A stretch of 64,000 nt of DNA, from NCBI GenBank assembly GCA_944389505.1, contig CALXMP010000002.1, positions 186,001 through 250,000 of the forward strand, read 5' to 3'. Position numbers and translations under genes: made by a program. The notes under the pieces are model-generated. The model was not told where the DNA came from. It worked only from the letters and a program-made list of their open reading frames with translations, and did no database searches. The DNA comes from an uncultured Spirochaetaceae bacterium (GTDB lineage Bacteria; Spirochaetota; Spirochaetia; Sphaerochaetales; Sphaerochaetaceae). This document shows positions 51,801 through 60,697 of this stretch, in pieces; the first letter of the stretch is position 1; each line of letters opens with the position of its first letter.

Positions 51801-53385
51801 CGGCCAGAGCTTCAGCATCTCGGCCGATCTTGCCCCTGCCGCTGTCTTCTCCGTATCCGGAAAGCTCGGTGAGGACGCCTCAGTCTCTGCTGACATTGAA
51901 AGCTTTGAGGTCAGCATAGCGAATCTCTTCATGAATGAGCCTTCTGTCATCTTCTATGATCCAGCCCCTGTCAGAGGATATATCGACGCGGTGAAGGATG
52001 GAAGCGACTGGGATCTGACAGGATTCCTCGAGGCAGACAGCGCTGCATTCGATGTCTTCTGGATGCCCGGCGAGCGCGTCATACTCCATAATCCGACATT
52101 CACTATCTGGGATAATCTCATCCAGTCCAATGTCGATGACTGCACAGTCCTCGATCTTGAGACGCTTGAGCGCATTCCGGGACGTGTATCGCTCTATCTC
52201 GATCTATCCGACAACCTCTCATTCGAAGGCTGGGGCGTCGATGTCTGGGCATATGATGGGAAGGAGGTCGGCATAAGGCTTCCTATGCCTCAGTCCAATG
52301 TCGATATCTTCGGTTCTGTCTCGGGACACCTTGTCATACAGTCTGACGGGCGCACCGTCTATCTTGGAGGAGACCTCACAGCCGATGATCTCACGATGTC
52401 GCTCGGTATGGCTCCTCTTCCTGACTGGTGGGGGAGCGATAAAGCCACACGCATCGACTTCAATCTCCTTCTGAGGGAGAATGTACGATTTGTATTCCCG
52501 ATGGGACCTGACCCGATACTCACCGCAACACTTGCCGAGAACCAGCACCTGCATGTCATCATCGATGAGTTCGGAGATATGGATATATCTGGCAACCTTG
52601 AGATACGCTCTGGCGAGTTCTTCTACTTCCAGAAGAACTTCTACATCACAGAGGGGAGCATCGGATTCAGGAACAGAGGCTATGGAGAAGGGGGATTTGA
52701 TCCCATCATCAACCTCAGGGCAAGGCTCAGGGACTTCGATTCCGAAGGCCGACAGGTCGATATCTTCCTGATCCTCCGCAATTCGACGCTGGATAACATC
52801 AGCCCGACGTTCGAGAGCTCCCCGTCGAAGGATATCAATGAGATAATGACGATCCTCGGAGGTGCGATCCTGCCTTCTACCGCCTATGGCGAGATCTCCG
52901 TATCGTCGGTATTCTCCCTTGTCTCTGCCTCTGTCGATATCCTCTCTAGGATGGGTGTTATCAGGCCAGTGGACAATGGGCTCGAGCAGTCGATAAGGCA
53001 GTCGCTCTCGCTCGATACATTCTCCCTCCATACGAACATCGTTGAGAACATCCTCTACGATACGGTCTCGCTTGTCTCCTCGAATCTCTATGAGGAGTCG
53101 CTATCGCCGATGGCAAGGTATCTCGACGGAACGACATTCTATCTTGGAAAGTACCTGACGCCAACGCTCTACCTGGAGGGCATGATCCACCTTTCTGCGG
53201 CCAGGAACCATGATGAGAGGAAGCATACATTCATTGCCGATGATCTCAATATAGATATCGAGGTATCGCTCGAGTGGGAGACTCCTATGTGCACATTCCA
53301 GGTCTTCACACAGCCTGTGAACATCACGTTCTATGATATAATCGATTCATTCGGCTTCGGCTTCTCGAAGCGTATTGTATGGTAA
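48829..53385 (+). CDS. tamB: TamB-like translocation/assembly module protein
   Basis: TamB-type proteins span the periplasm from the inner membrane as a long beta-helix and help move lipids or insert outer-membrane proteins. I chose the ATG at 48829 because GAGG lies five bases upstream and TATAAT (48807-48812) would start transcription near 48819; ATGs at 48736 and 48790 are possible. The 1518-residue protein has one N-terminal helix (TIIISIAVLLVFLAVALLTV). A very long Ser- and Asp-rich beta-repeat region follows, then the conserved DUF490 end (GSFSFYFQKNFYI-like block around FFYFQKNFYITEGSIGF). Order with bamA is conserved in spirochaetes. Confidence 0.85.
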   Translation: MKYHSPFSTIIISIAVLLVFLAVALLTVAALSMTSPTLILANELMEKLEASDSDISISFGSIDRNLRDGVFISDLSVGYRGEEAASFERLTAHMGLFQLIRFAVLGTGNLSIEAEGGSISITEEMLEGGGGNHEGGLPDLGFLDRYSISFHLHGFDISLPGGLSIDDAEASLYLDHGISGFSGNLMTGGIAYDGEDFSFDLSSLLITASYDSGLALAFSADSASFTSDDIGGEASDVVVRLSLEDDFSIGELSFSVSSLSGSADDAVFSTGQSSASYSSSGMASIVLTEIGAEYGEYSITASRLDALRTDRAAGDFIISDLSVSSDGNIFFTSPRIEVGGNADERRVSLFAESSEVSMPDSAGGYIGSIVLGSFNGILTENSGIYSFESGASISTVSDLDVINSSSADLSVSGTFTADGLIDAELHASSVRLPMVSDPFSADLSYRNNEIRVNASFADSLELRGLWGQSKYLYIDMDDLKLSEFRPYAEAFAPILLPYIGERTEVAGTVSVLFAPDSSGVLNGPVSASLILSDLRFNQYSFSLAASLSAELVPGRLSVSSLTITSDFIRAEWNGYVDLGRLLPAGDFSVTLTETGTEVFRGNLSLSETNEYYFSAMIPRFSESWFRGRVDFTVDGLVRSAATFRSGRTEYPFDLTVDLINQRITLNNEALDIQVDYGDTIHGIASFRSFALPTPSDDISPCTLSGDIDGSFSFSGQRLSVITDSFQIVNMRHLPTAPDLSFAASIGNEGMEITDIILAGVETEPLRGSVSISFADPSFALYLSSSRSTGREEILASVTSGEGIYAGILEMRSFNLARIGLPGFTGSISLSGRGQNLEDIVFAGSVDAESYDMANDPRTLKASLRIDSRSLGLDDIEYSNGLLSISSESLEFSSETGLFSTETEVSYALRNEDRDYPVSAAFSLSGYFAEGPNIAEALIAFRDGGESYADIVLSYLDLDNRIRTGKRDAHIEYSSGRLDISGSLADGYIDIPGQSFSISADLAPAAVFSVSGKLGEDASVSADIESFEVSIANLFMNEPSVIFYDPAPVRGYIDAVKDGSDWDLTGFLEADSAAFDVFWMPGERVILHNPTFTIWDNLIQSNVDDCTVLDLETLERIPGRVSLYLDLSDNLSFEGWGVDVWAYDGKEVGIRLPMPQSNVDIFGSVSGHLVIQSDGRTVYLGGDLTADDLTMSLGMAPLPDWWGSDKATRIDFNLLLRENVRFVFPMGPDPILTATLAENQHLHVIIDEFGDMDISGNLEIRSGEFFYFQKNFYITEGSIGFRNRGYGEGGFDPIINLRARLRDFDSEGRQVDIFLILRNSTLDNISPTFESSPSKDINEIMTILGGAILPSTAYGEISVSSVFSLVSASVDILSRMGVIRPVDNGLEQSIRQSLSLDTFSLHTNIVENILYDTVSLVSSNLYEESLSPMARYLDGTTFYLGKYLTPTLYLEGMIHLSAARNHDERKHTFIADDLNIDIEVSLEWETPMCTFQVFTQPVNITFYDIIDSFGFGFSKRIVW

Positions 53386-53491
53386 GCCGGAATATGTTCT
53401 TTGCATGAAGAGTGCCGTATTGTCCGCATGATTCCATAATGGATGTAGTCTCCATCGCCTAATTCTGATATCATAACTGGAGGAGTTTATC

Positions 53492-56026
53492 GTGAAGAAC
53501 CTCAGCAGGATCCTTCTTTCCCTTCTTATTCTTCTTCTGCTGGTGCTGCCTGCAGCGGCCGCGGATGAGGGGAACTGGTGGGAAGGCAAGGCTATGACCG
53601 ATTTCACCTATGCCGGATTGCAGAATGTCTCGGAGGCAACGCTCAACAGCCTCCTTTCACCATATCTGATGGAGCCTTTCTCCAACTCGCTGTTCTCTGA
53701 GATTAACAGCGTTCTCTATGCGCAGCCCTGGCTTTCATATGTCTCGTCAGAGGCTCTGGCTGAGGGAGAGGAGCAGAACCTCGTCATAAGATTCAACATC
53801 ACGGAAAATCCGATGATCGCCTCTGTGGATGCTGTCGGCATGGACAGGATAGGCAGAAGAACGGTGCTCGGTGCCCAGGAATACTCTTCCGGTGATTTCT
53901 TCACGCCCGGAAGGCTTCAGACAAACGCTGATGCGATAAAGGATTACTATCTTTCACATGGCTACAGGGATACAAGCGTAGAGGTCTCCTTCACAGAGGA
54001 TAAGGAGAAGAATACTGTCAGCATCCTCTACACGATAAGCGAGGGTAAGCAGTACAAGGTCCGCGATATCCTCTTCGAGGGCATCTCCGGTCTTTCCGCC
54101 GATGATATCCAGAAGGTGATGACGCAGAAGGAGCGCTCGTTCTTCAATGGCGGCAATTTCGTACAGGCGAATATAGAGACAGACAAGAATGCTGTTGTTG
54201 CTCTCTATGGCCGTGAGGGCTATCCCGATGCCAAGGTCGTTTCCGTCGATGTCGTACCTACCGGCGAGGAGGATGAGAAGACGATATATGTCAATCTCAT
54301 CTATACGATAGCCGAGGGCGATAGATGGACTATCGGGCCGGTATCGTTCTCAGGCAACTCGATCTACTCCGATGACCAGATATCCGCTCTCATTACGATG
54401 AGGGAGGGCGATCCATACAATGCCGAGTCGATAGCAAGGCAGTATGAGGCGATTTCATCCCTCTACTACGACAATGGCTACATCCGCTCATTCATCGATT
54501 TCCGTGAGACTAGGGATACTGCTGCACATACCATCAGCTATGATATCCAGATCAGCGAGGGTACGCAGTCGATTGTCGAGGAAATCATAATCACAGGTCT
54601 TACGAAGACCAAGCCATATGTTCTTGAGCGTGAGATAACCCTCAAGGTCGGGGATGTATTCTCCCGTTCAAAGCTTATAAGAAGCCAGCAGAACCTGATG
54701 AACACAGGTCTCCTGACTACCGTCCGTGCGGATCTCCTCTATGGTGAGACACCTAATGGAGTCGTTGTCGAGTTCGTGGTCGAAGAGGGCAACCAGATGG
54801 AGCTTCAGTTCGGAGCTACGTTCGGTGGCACGGTGGACGGGTTTCCCATCTCTGGGTTCCTGCAGTGGGCCGATAGGAATCTGGCAGGGACTGGCCGTGA
54901 TCTCTCTATCGGGACAACGCTATCTCCCGATACACAGTCTGTATCCATATCACTTTCTGATGATTGGGTGGGGGATCAGAGATGGGCAAACGGAATAACA
55001 TTCTCCGTAGAGCACAGCCTCAGGGATGATACGCTTCAGCGCGGCAGAGGTTCTGGATACTACGATGGACGCGATGAGCATAGGGAGACATTCCCACTCG
55101 GCTTCGATTCTGCCGCCTCATGGTATTCCTCCGACAATCCTCTCTATCCAACGGACTCCTACCTGATGGAGTATGATTACTGGAGAATCACCCTTGGATA
55201 CAATACAGGATATACATTCGCATTCGATCCAGGTTCACTGACGCTCTCCGCAGGTATTTCGTTCGGACTCAACCATGCAGTATATGATGAGAACAGATAC
55301 GATCCGTATGAGGAGCTCATCATGAAGTACCACGATGGATGGCAGTGGTCGAACAGGCTTACGCTCTCCATCACATGGGATGGAAGGGATCTCATAAGGA
55401 ACACGACAAGAGGCTATCTCCTCTCTGCATCGTATACATATGCTGGCGGTATCCTCGGAGGACTCTCGAACTACAACAGGCTTTCGCTTAGCGCTGCTGC
55501 ATTCCATTCGCTCTACAGCTATACGAATGAAGAAGGTCAGCAGAAGAGCCTCGTACTCTCGTTCTCGACATCGGTATCGGTAATGCTTGATCAGTTCTGG
55601 CCGCGCAACGGCGCATGGGACTGGTACAATGCGAAGATGGGCGCGACACGCTATGAGATGCTCTATATCGATGGAATGAACATTGGACGTGGATTCGATG
55701 TTCAGTATGATAAGGCGTTCCTATGGCATAACCAGCTCGAGCTTACGTTCCCGATCGTTTATCAGGTCCTTGCCGCAGAGGCATTCGTCTCAGCTACCGG
55801 TGTCACATCGGAGCTCTCAGCGCTTAACCAGTTCACGAATATCGACTGGTACTTTGCAGGCGGAATCGGCGTGAGGATGCAGATCCCGGGATTCCCGCTC
55901 GGACTGTATATAGTGAAGAACGCCACATGGACCCATACAAAGGGCTTCCAGTGGGATTCAGGGTTCCTCTTCCAGGATTCGCTCGGACTGAAGATCGTTC
56001 TTGCGATCACGACATCGCTGTACTGA
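53492..56026 (+). CDS. bamA: Outer-membrane assembly factor BamA
   Basis: BamA folds and inserts beta-barrels into the outer membrane. GGAGGAG precedes the GTG start. The 844-residue protein has a signal peptide (LSRILLSLLILLLLVLPAAAA). Five POTRA domains follow (about residues 30-430, e.g. YKVRDILFEGISGLSADDI and WTIGPVSFSGNSIYSDDQI), then a 16-strand barrel. The loop-6 motif is NIGRGFD, corresponding to the family's (V/I)RGF. The last residues KIVLAITTSLY end in an aromatic. mutS starts in its stop codon. Confidence 0.95.
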   Translation: MKNLSRILLSLLILLLLVLPAAAADEGNWWEGKAMTDFTYAGLQNVSEATLNSLLSPYLMEPFSNSLFSEINSVLYAQPWLSYVSSEALAEGEEQNLVIRFNITENPMIASVDAVGMDRIGRRTVLGAQEYSSGDFFTPGRLQTNADAIKDYYLSHGYRDTSVEVSFTEDKEKNTVSILYTISEGKQYKVRDILFEGISGLSADDIQKVMTQKERSFFNGGNFVQANIETDKNAVVALYGREGYPDAKVVSVDVVPTGEEDEKTIYVNLIYTIAEGDRWTIGPVSFSGNSIYSDDQISALITMREGDPYNAESIARQYEAISSLYYDNGYIRSFIDFRETRDTAAHTISYDIQISEGTQSIVEEIIITGLTKTKPYVLEREITLKVGDVFSRSKLIRSQQNLMNTGLLTTVRADLLYGETPNGVVVEFVVEEGNQMELQFGATFGGTVDGFPISGFLQWADRNLAGTGRDLSIGTTLSPDTQSVSISLSDDWVGDQRWANGITFSVEHSLRDDTLQRGRGSGYYDGRDEHRETFPLGFDSAASWYSSDNPLYPTDSYLMEYDYWRITLGYNTGYTFAFDPGSLTLSAGISFGLNHAVYDENRYDPYEELIMKYHDGWQWSNRLTLSITWDGRDLIRNTTRGYLLSASYTYAGGILGGLSNYNRLSLSAAAFHSLYSYTNEEGQQKSLVLSFSTSVSVMLDQFWPRNGAWDWYNAKMGATRYEMLYIDGMNIGRGFDVQYDKAFLWHNQLELTFPIVYQVLAAEAFVSATGVTSELSALNQFTNIDWYFAGGIGVRMQIPGFPLGLYIVKNATWTHTKGFQWDSGFLFQDSLGLKIVLAITTSLY

Positions 56027-58623
56027 TGGCAGAGAAGGGTGAGAAGCTGACGCCGATGATGCGCCAGTATATGGAGATAAAGGAAAAGCATCAGGATATG
56101 GTGCTTTTCTTCCGTCTCGGCGATTTCTACGAGATGTTCGGCGACGATGCGATCGAGGTATCGAAACTGCTGAATCTGACGCTGACGAAGCGTGTGACGA
56201 TGCCGATGTGCGGCATTCCCTACCATGCAGTCAAGAACTATCTCAGAAGACTTCTCGATGCAGGGAAGAAGGTGGCTATCTGCGAGCAGCTCTCGCTTCC
56301 TGACAAAGCCGGGGAGATAGCGGAGCGCGAGGTTACCGAGATATTCACACCTGCCACCGTTGTCGATGATGACTACCTCGATAGTCTTTCCTCCTCATTT
56401 GTCCTTGCTGTGAACGAGGATCGAAAAGGGCTCTATCTTGCCTGGAGCGATGTCTCCGCAGGCAGCTTTTACGTCAGGACGCTTCCCCCTGAGAAGGATC
56501 TCTCAGGGCTCGAGTCCGTGCTGTCATCCGTCTCCCCGAAGGAGATTGCCGTATCGGATGATCTCTATTTCATGGAGAAGCGCCTGAGATCGATCCTTGA
56601 CAATTCCGGTGCGATGGTCACAAAACTCCCTTCCTGGTATTTCTCCCTTCGCGAGGGCAGAAAGGAGACGGAGGCACAGTTCCCGCCATCCGCGCTTGAG
56701 TCATTCGGAATCGGTTCCGATGATATGGTGCTTACAGCATCCGGCGCTCTTCTCAGGTATATAAGGGACAACATGAAGGCCGATCTCCCGCAGCTGAGGG
56801 GTATAGAGCGCATCGGTGATGGATCATTCCTTTCGCTCAATGCAGCCGCGGTAAGGAATCTTGAGCTGATAGCACCTCTCAATGGGGGCAGGGATGGATC
56901 GCTTTTCCATGCTATAAACAGGACAAGGACAGCATCCGGCGCAAGATTCATGAAGGATCAGATCCTCCATCCGCTCTGTGACAGGGCAGCGATTGAGGAA
57001 AGGCTGGGATGGGTCGGAAGGTTTGTAGATGACGGGAAGGAGCTTTCCAGAGTCAGGAATATACTCTCATCTGCGTCGGATCTCGAGCGTCTGAGCACAA
57101 AAGCCTCGATGAGGAGGACAACGCCCCGCGATCTGATCTCCATAGCCGATACGATTGCGTCATTCTTCGAGCTGGTATCGGAGAGGGTGGAGTACCTTGT
57201 GCTTGCCCCTTCGTTCGAGGACTCATTCTCTGAGCTCATCTCTTTCTCCGATGAAGTGACCCGCGCCATAAACAGGGAGTGCACGAACCTGAACAATCCT
57301 GGGACCATAATCCTCGACGGCTATGATCAGGATCTCGACAGGGAGAGGGCATTGATGTCGAGCGGGACGGCTGTTCTCGATGACTATGTATCCAGAATCC
57401 GTGAGGAGACGGGCATTCAGACGATGAGGACCGGTGAGAACAGGATCATCGGGGCATTCATCGAGGTTTCGAAGGGACAGCTGGACAAGGTCCCTGACTA
57501 CTTCATCCGCCGCCAGACTCTTGTGGGCGGAGAGCGGTTCACGACCCCTGAGCTTGAGGAGATAAAGGGCAGGATCAGCTCCGCTGAGGCCAATGCATCA
57601 TCGCTTGAGAGGGAGATCTTCCAGAGATTCTCCGACCGGGCATTCTCCATATATGATGAGATATCGAGGATGGGAAGGATTCTCTCCCTCCTTGATTACT
57701 ACTCATCCCTTGCATTCCTTGCAAGGGAATGCGGATATACACGCCCGGAACTGATCGATGATGGGGATATCGTGATAGAGGATGGGCGCCATCCGGTTGT
57801 CGAGTCCTTCACAGGAAGGGCTGAGTATGTCTCAAACTCATTCTCATCCGAGCCATCGCGCTTTTCACTGATAACAGGTCCTAATATGGCTGGAAAGTCA
57901 ACGTACCTGAGGCAGATTGCTATAATCACACTGATGGCCCATATGGGATCATTCGTCCCAGCTTCCCGCGCTGTCATACCTCTTACCGATAAGATCTTCT
58001 GCAGGGTCGGTGCGAGCGATAATCTCTCCCGGGGAGAGTCGACATTTCTCGTTGAGATGTCAGAGACTGCGATGATACTCCGCTCCGCAACAAGGCGTTC
58101 CCTTGTCATAATGGATGAGATAGGAAGGGGAACAAGCACAGAGGACGGAATGTCGATAGCATTCGCTGTCATGGAGTATATGAAGAAGCTCGGTGCAATC
58201 ACGCTCTTTGCGACCCACTACCACGAGCTGACGATGCTCGATACCTCAGGCATTCAGCTTCTGCATATGGCTGTTAGGGAGGAGCGTAGCACGATAACAT
58301 TCCTCAGAAAAGCCGAGCCCGGTGTATCTGCATCCAGCTATGGCATCCATGTCGCGAAGCTTGCAGGGATTCCGAAGGAGGTCATACGGGATGCTGCGCA
58401 GTTCCAGAAGAGGCATTTCGCCGATTACTCCTTCGATACATCGCAGGGCGATCTCTTTATTGACAATGAACCAGTGAGGGAGCCTGGCACGGAAGAGGAG
58501 GTCATCGATGATATCATGGCATTCGATACCGACTCATCAACGCCTCTTGAGGCGCTCATGTTCATCAATGGCCTGAAGGGAAAACTGGAAAGGCGCCCTG
58601 TTGACACTGACCGGCACATCTGA
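56026..58623 (+). CDS. mutS: DNA mismatch repair protein MutS
   Basis: MutS recognises mispairs and small loops. The ATG at 56026 overlaps the bamA stop by one base (TGATG) and has no Shine-Dalgarno, so it relies on reinitiation; an earlier frame from 55927 lies within bamA. The 865-residue protein has the mismatch wedge FFRLGDFYEMFGDDA, Walker A GPNMAGKSTYLRQ and Walker B MDEIGRGTSTEDG. FATHYHELT follows in the ATPase domain. It ends before a clear terminator. Confidence 0.97.
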   Translation: MAEKGEKLTPMMRQYMEIKEKHQDMVLFFRLGDFYEMFGDDAIEVSKLLNLTLTKRVTMPMCGIPYHAVKNYLRRLLDAGKKVAICEQLSLPDKAGEIAEREVTEIFTPATVVDDDYLDSLSSSFVLAVNEDRKGLYLAWSDVSAGSFYVRTLPPEKDLSGLESVLSSVSPKEIAVSDDLYFMEKRLRSILDNSGAMVTKLPSWYFSLREGRKETEAQFPPSALESFGIGSDDMVLTASGALLRYIRDNMKADLPQLRGIERIGDGSFLSLNAAAVRNLELIAPLNGGRDGSLFHAINRTRTASGARFMKDQILHPLCDRAAIEERLGWVGRFVDDGKELSRVRNILSSASDLERLSTKASMRRTTPRDLISIADTIASFFELVSERVEYLVLAPSFEDSFSELISFSDEVTRAINRECTNLNNPGTIILDGYDQDLDRERALMSSGTAVLDDYVSRIREETGIQTMRTGENRIIGAFIEVSKGQLDKVPDYFIRRQTLVGGERFTTPELEEIKGRISSAEANASSLEREIFQRFSDRAFSIYDEISRMGRILSLLDYYSSLAFLARECGYTRPELIDDGDIVIEDGRHPVVESFTGRAEYVSNSFSSEPSRFSLITGPNMAGKSTYLRQIAIITLMAHMGSFVPASRAVIPLTDKIFCRVGASDNLSRGESTFLVEMSETAMILRSATRRSLVIMDEIGRGTSTEDGMSIAFAVMEYMKKLGAITLFATHYHELTMLDTSGIQLLHMAVREERSTITFLRKAEPGVSASSYGIHVAKLAGIPKEVIRDAAQFQKRHFADYSFDTSQGDLFIDNEPVREPGTEEEVIDDIMAFDTDSSTPLEALMFINGLKGKLERRPVDTDRHI

Positions 58624-58655
58624 TAAAAAATAGCTAAGTTTCATTAAAGTGATTT

Positions 58656-58682
58656 AAGGGACCCGCAAGCGGTCCCTTTATT
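58656..58682 (+). terminator. Terminator between mutS and rimP
   Basis: AAGGGACC (58656-58663) pairs with GGTCCCTT (58671-58678) around seven bases, followed by TTATT. It separates the BAM/MutS unit from the translation operon. Confidence 0.8.
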
Positions 58683-58698
58683 AATGATTTGGAGGAAT

Positions 58699-59184
58699 AT
58701 GCTGACAGATAACGCATTGACTGATCCGCTGTATGGTGAGATAGATGGCCTGATGTCCGCCATAGGACTGAGGACCGTTGAGGCTGTATCCTCTGTGCAT
58801 CAGGGGATGAGGTCCATGAGGGTCGTCGTGTACAAGGAGGACGGCGAGGTCAATACCGATGACCTTGCAGCTGCCTATAATCTGATATACCCCCGCTATA
58901 GCATCATCTATTCAGACAGGGATCTCCAGCTCGAGGTCTCATCGCCCGGGCTGCAGAGGAATTTCAAGGATTATATGGAGTTCTCTGTATTCACAGGGAA
59001 GAGCGTCAGGGTATACAGCGTACCGGAATCAAGTTATATAACAGGTAAGATCGAGAGTGCGGACAGCAGCTCTGTAACGCTCTCTGATTACCTTGTCGAG
59101 GACAGGAAAGAGAAAGGGGACCGTATCACGATTCCCTTCAGCGATATAGCCAAAGCCAAGCTAGAATACAGATGGGAGGCGTAG
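58699..59184 (+). CDS. rimP: Ribosome maturation factor RimP
   Basis: RimP helps mature the 30S subunit. GGAGG lies just upstream of the ATG at 58699; an earlier ATG (58684) lies on the Shine-Dalgarno side and is less likely. The 161-residue protein shows LRTVEAVSSVHQGMRSMRVVV, the pattern SDRDLQLEVSSPGLQR, and an SH3-like C-terminal domain (GKSVRVYSVPESSYITGKI). It heads rimP-nusA-infB-rbfA-truB, an order typical of bacteria. Confidence 0.92.
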   Translation: MLTDNALTDPLYGEIDGLMSAIGLRTVEAVSSVHQGMRSMRVVVYKEDGEVNTDDLAAAYNLIYPRYSIIYSDRDLQLEVSSPGLQRNFKDYMEFSVFTGKSVRVYSVPESSYITGKIESADSSSVTLSDYLVEDRKEKGDRITIPFSDIAKAKLEYRWEA

Positions 59185-59188
59185 TAAA

Positions 59189-60688
59189 GTGCTGGATCTA
59201 ACAAATGAAATCAATTCGATGATCGAAGATAGCCGAATGGATGAGACAAAGGTTATGTCTCTTATCCATGACATGCTTGTCAGCGCATACAAGAGGAAGT
59301 TCGGAACCGATGAGAATGTCGAGGTACGCTTCTTCCCGAATGACAGGGGTGAGGATAACAGGTGCGTCGAGCTCTATTCCGTAAAGGAAGTCGTCAATGA
59401 GGAGGACTGGTTCGATAGCGTCAAGCAGATTCCGTATGATGAAGCTGCGGAGCTTGTCGATGATGTCGAGGTAGGCGATTCCCTTGAGATTCCTGTGGAC
59501 CCAAGGACATTTGAATACTCCGCTGTCCAGTCTGCCAAGCAGCGCTCCCAGCAGGTTGTGAAGGAATACAATACAGACAAGGTATATGTCGATGCCAAGG
59601 CCATGGAGGGCAAGCTCGTGATCGGTGAGATCAAGAGGCAGCTCCGCAATGGCGACTACATGGTCAACCTTAACCTTGAGAATACCGATGCGCTCTTCCC
59701 TGTCCGCGGACAGAGCCCCAGGGAGACATATGAGACGCAGGAGAAGCTGAAGTTCTTCGTCGAGCGCGTCGATAAGGGCGAAGGCGAGGAGAGAAGGGGC
59801 AGGGATGGCCAGATGCAGAAGAAGAAAGGCGGTGTCCGCATCCTCCTTTCCCGTGCATCGAAGGACTTCATCAAGGCTCTGATTGAGAATGAGGTTCCTG
59901 AGATCTCCTCAGGCGATGTCGAGATCAAGGCAATCGCAAGGCATGCGGGTATCAGGACGAAGATCGCTGTTGATACACATAAGACAGATGTCGATCCTGT
60001 CGGTTCGACGGTAGGAAAGTCCGGAACGAGGATCCAGACTGTCATGACGGAGTGCGATGGCGAGAAGATCGATGTCGTGCGCTATACCGATGATCCACTC
60101 GCATTCATCGCCAATGCACTTATTCCAGCGCAGGTCAGGCGTGTCGTTACAATCGATCCTGCTACGAAGCACGTCGTTGCGATTGTCGATGACAACCAGC
60201 TCGGCATAGCAATCGGCCAGGGCGGCGTCAACGTAAAGCTTGCGAAGATGCTGACGGACTGGAATATCGAGGTGAAGACTCAGGATCAGTTCAATGAGAT
60301 GGAGCAGACGATGGAGATCTACCGCAATGTCGATAATCTCTTCAAGTCTGATGAGGAAGAGGAGAAGGAGGAAGAGCCTGCTGTAACCAACCAGGAGCTT
60401 GGCATCGATCCGGATGATACTCCTCTTACGGATATCGGACTGCCTGACAGCCTTGTCAGAAAGCTCCATGATGTCGACATCTGGTCAATCGAGGAGTTCT
60501 TCGATTACAGTGATGAGGAGCTCCGCGATAAGGGGCTTACCGATGAGGAGATTGAGTCTGTCCGCGGCAGCGTAGTCATTGCCGAGGATGAGGATGAGAG
60601 CGAGTTCGAGTGCCCGATATGCCATGAGATGCTCAAGGCAGGTACAACGGTCTGCCCGAAGTGCGGTGCTGAGTTCGAATTCGAGTGA
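59189..60688 (+). CDS. nusA: Transcription factor NusA with C-terminal zinc ribbon
   Basis: NusA modulates pausing, termination and antitermination. The GTG start is at 59189. The 499-residue protein has an N-terminal polymerase-binding domain (MIEDSRMDETKVMSL, SAYKRKFG), an S1 region, KH1 and KH2 (VGSTVGKSGTRIQTVM, QLGIAIGQGGVNVKLAKML). An acidic linker and a helix-hairpin-helix-like unit follow (IGLPDSLVRKLHDVDIWSIE). The last 30 residues add CPICHEMLKAGTTVCPKCG, a zinc ribbon with two Cys pairs, which is not in classical NusA. The gene follows rimP after four bases. Confidence 0.95.
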   Translation: MLDLTNEINSMIEDSRMDETKVMSLIHDMLVSAYKRKFGTDENVEVRFFPNDRGEDNRCVELYSVKEVVNEEDWFDSVKQIPYDEAAELVDDVEVGDSLEIPVDPRTFEYSAVQSAKQRSQQVVKEYNTDKVYVDAKAMEGKLVIGEIKRQLRNGDYMVNLNLENTDALFPVRGQSPRETYETQEKLKFFVERVDKGEGEERRGRDGQMQKKKGGVRILLSRASKDFIKALIENEVPEISSGDVEIKAIARHAGIRTKIAVDTHKTDVDPVGSTVGKSGTRIQTVMTECDGEKIDVVRYTDDPLAFIANALIPAQVRRVVTIDPATKHVVAIVDDNQLGIAIGQGGVNVKLAKMLTDWNIEVKTQDQFNEMEQTMEIYRNVDNLFKSDEEEEKEEEPAVTNQELGIDPDDTPLTDIGLPDSLVRKLHDVDIWSIEEFFDYSDEELRDKGLTDEEIESVRGSVVIAEDEDESEFECPICHEMLKAGTTVCPKCGAEFEFE

Positions 60689-60697
60689 TAAAGGGAT

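Noticed and set aside
52219-53031. Long antisense frame of 270 codons inside tamB
   Set aside because: Shadow of the biased tamB coding sequence; no start signal and no domain features.
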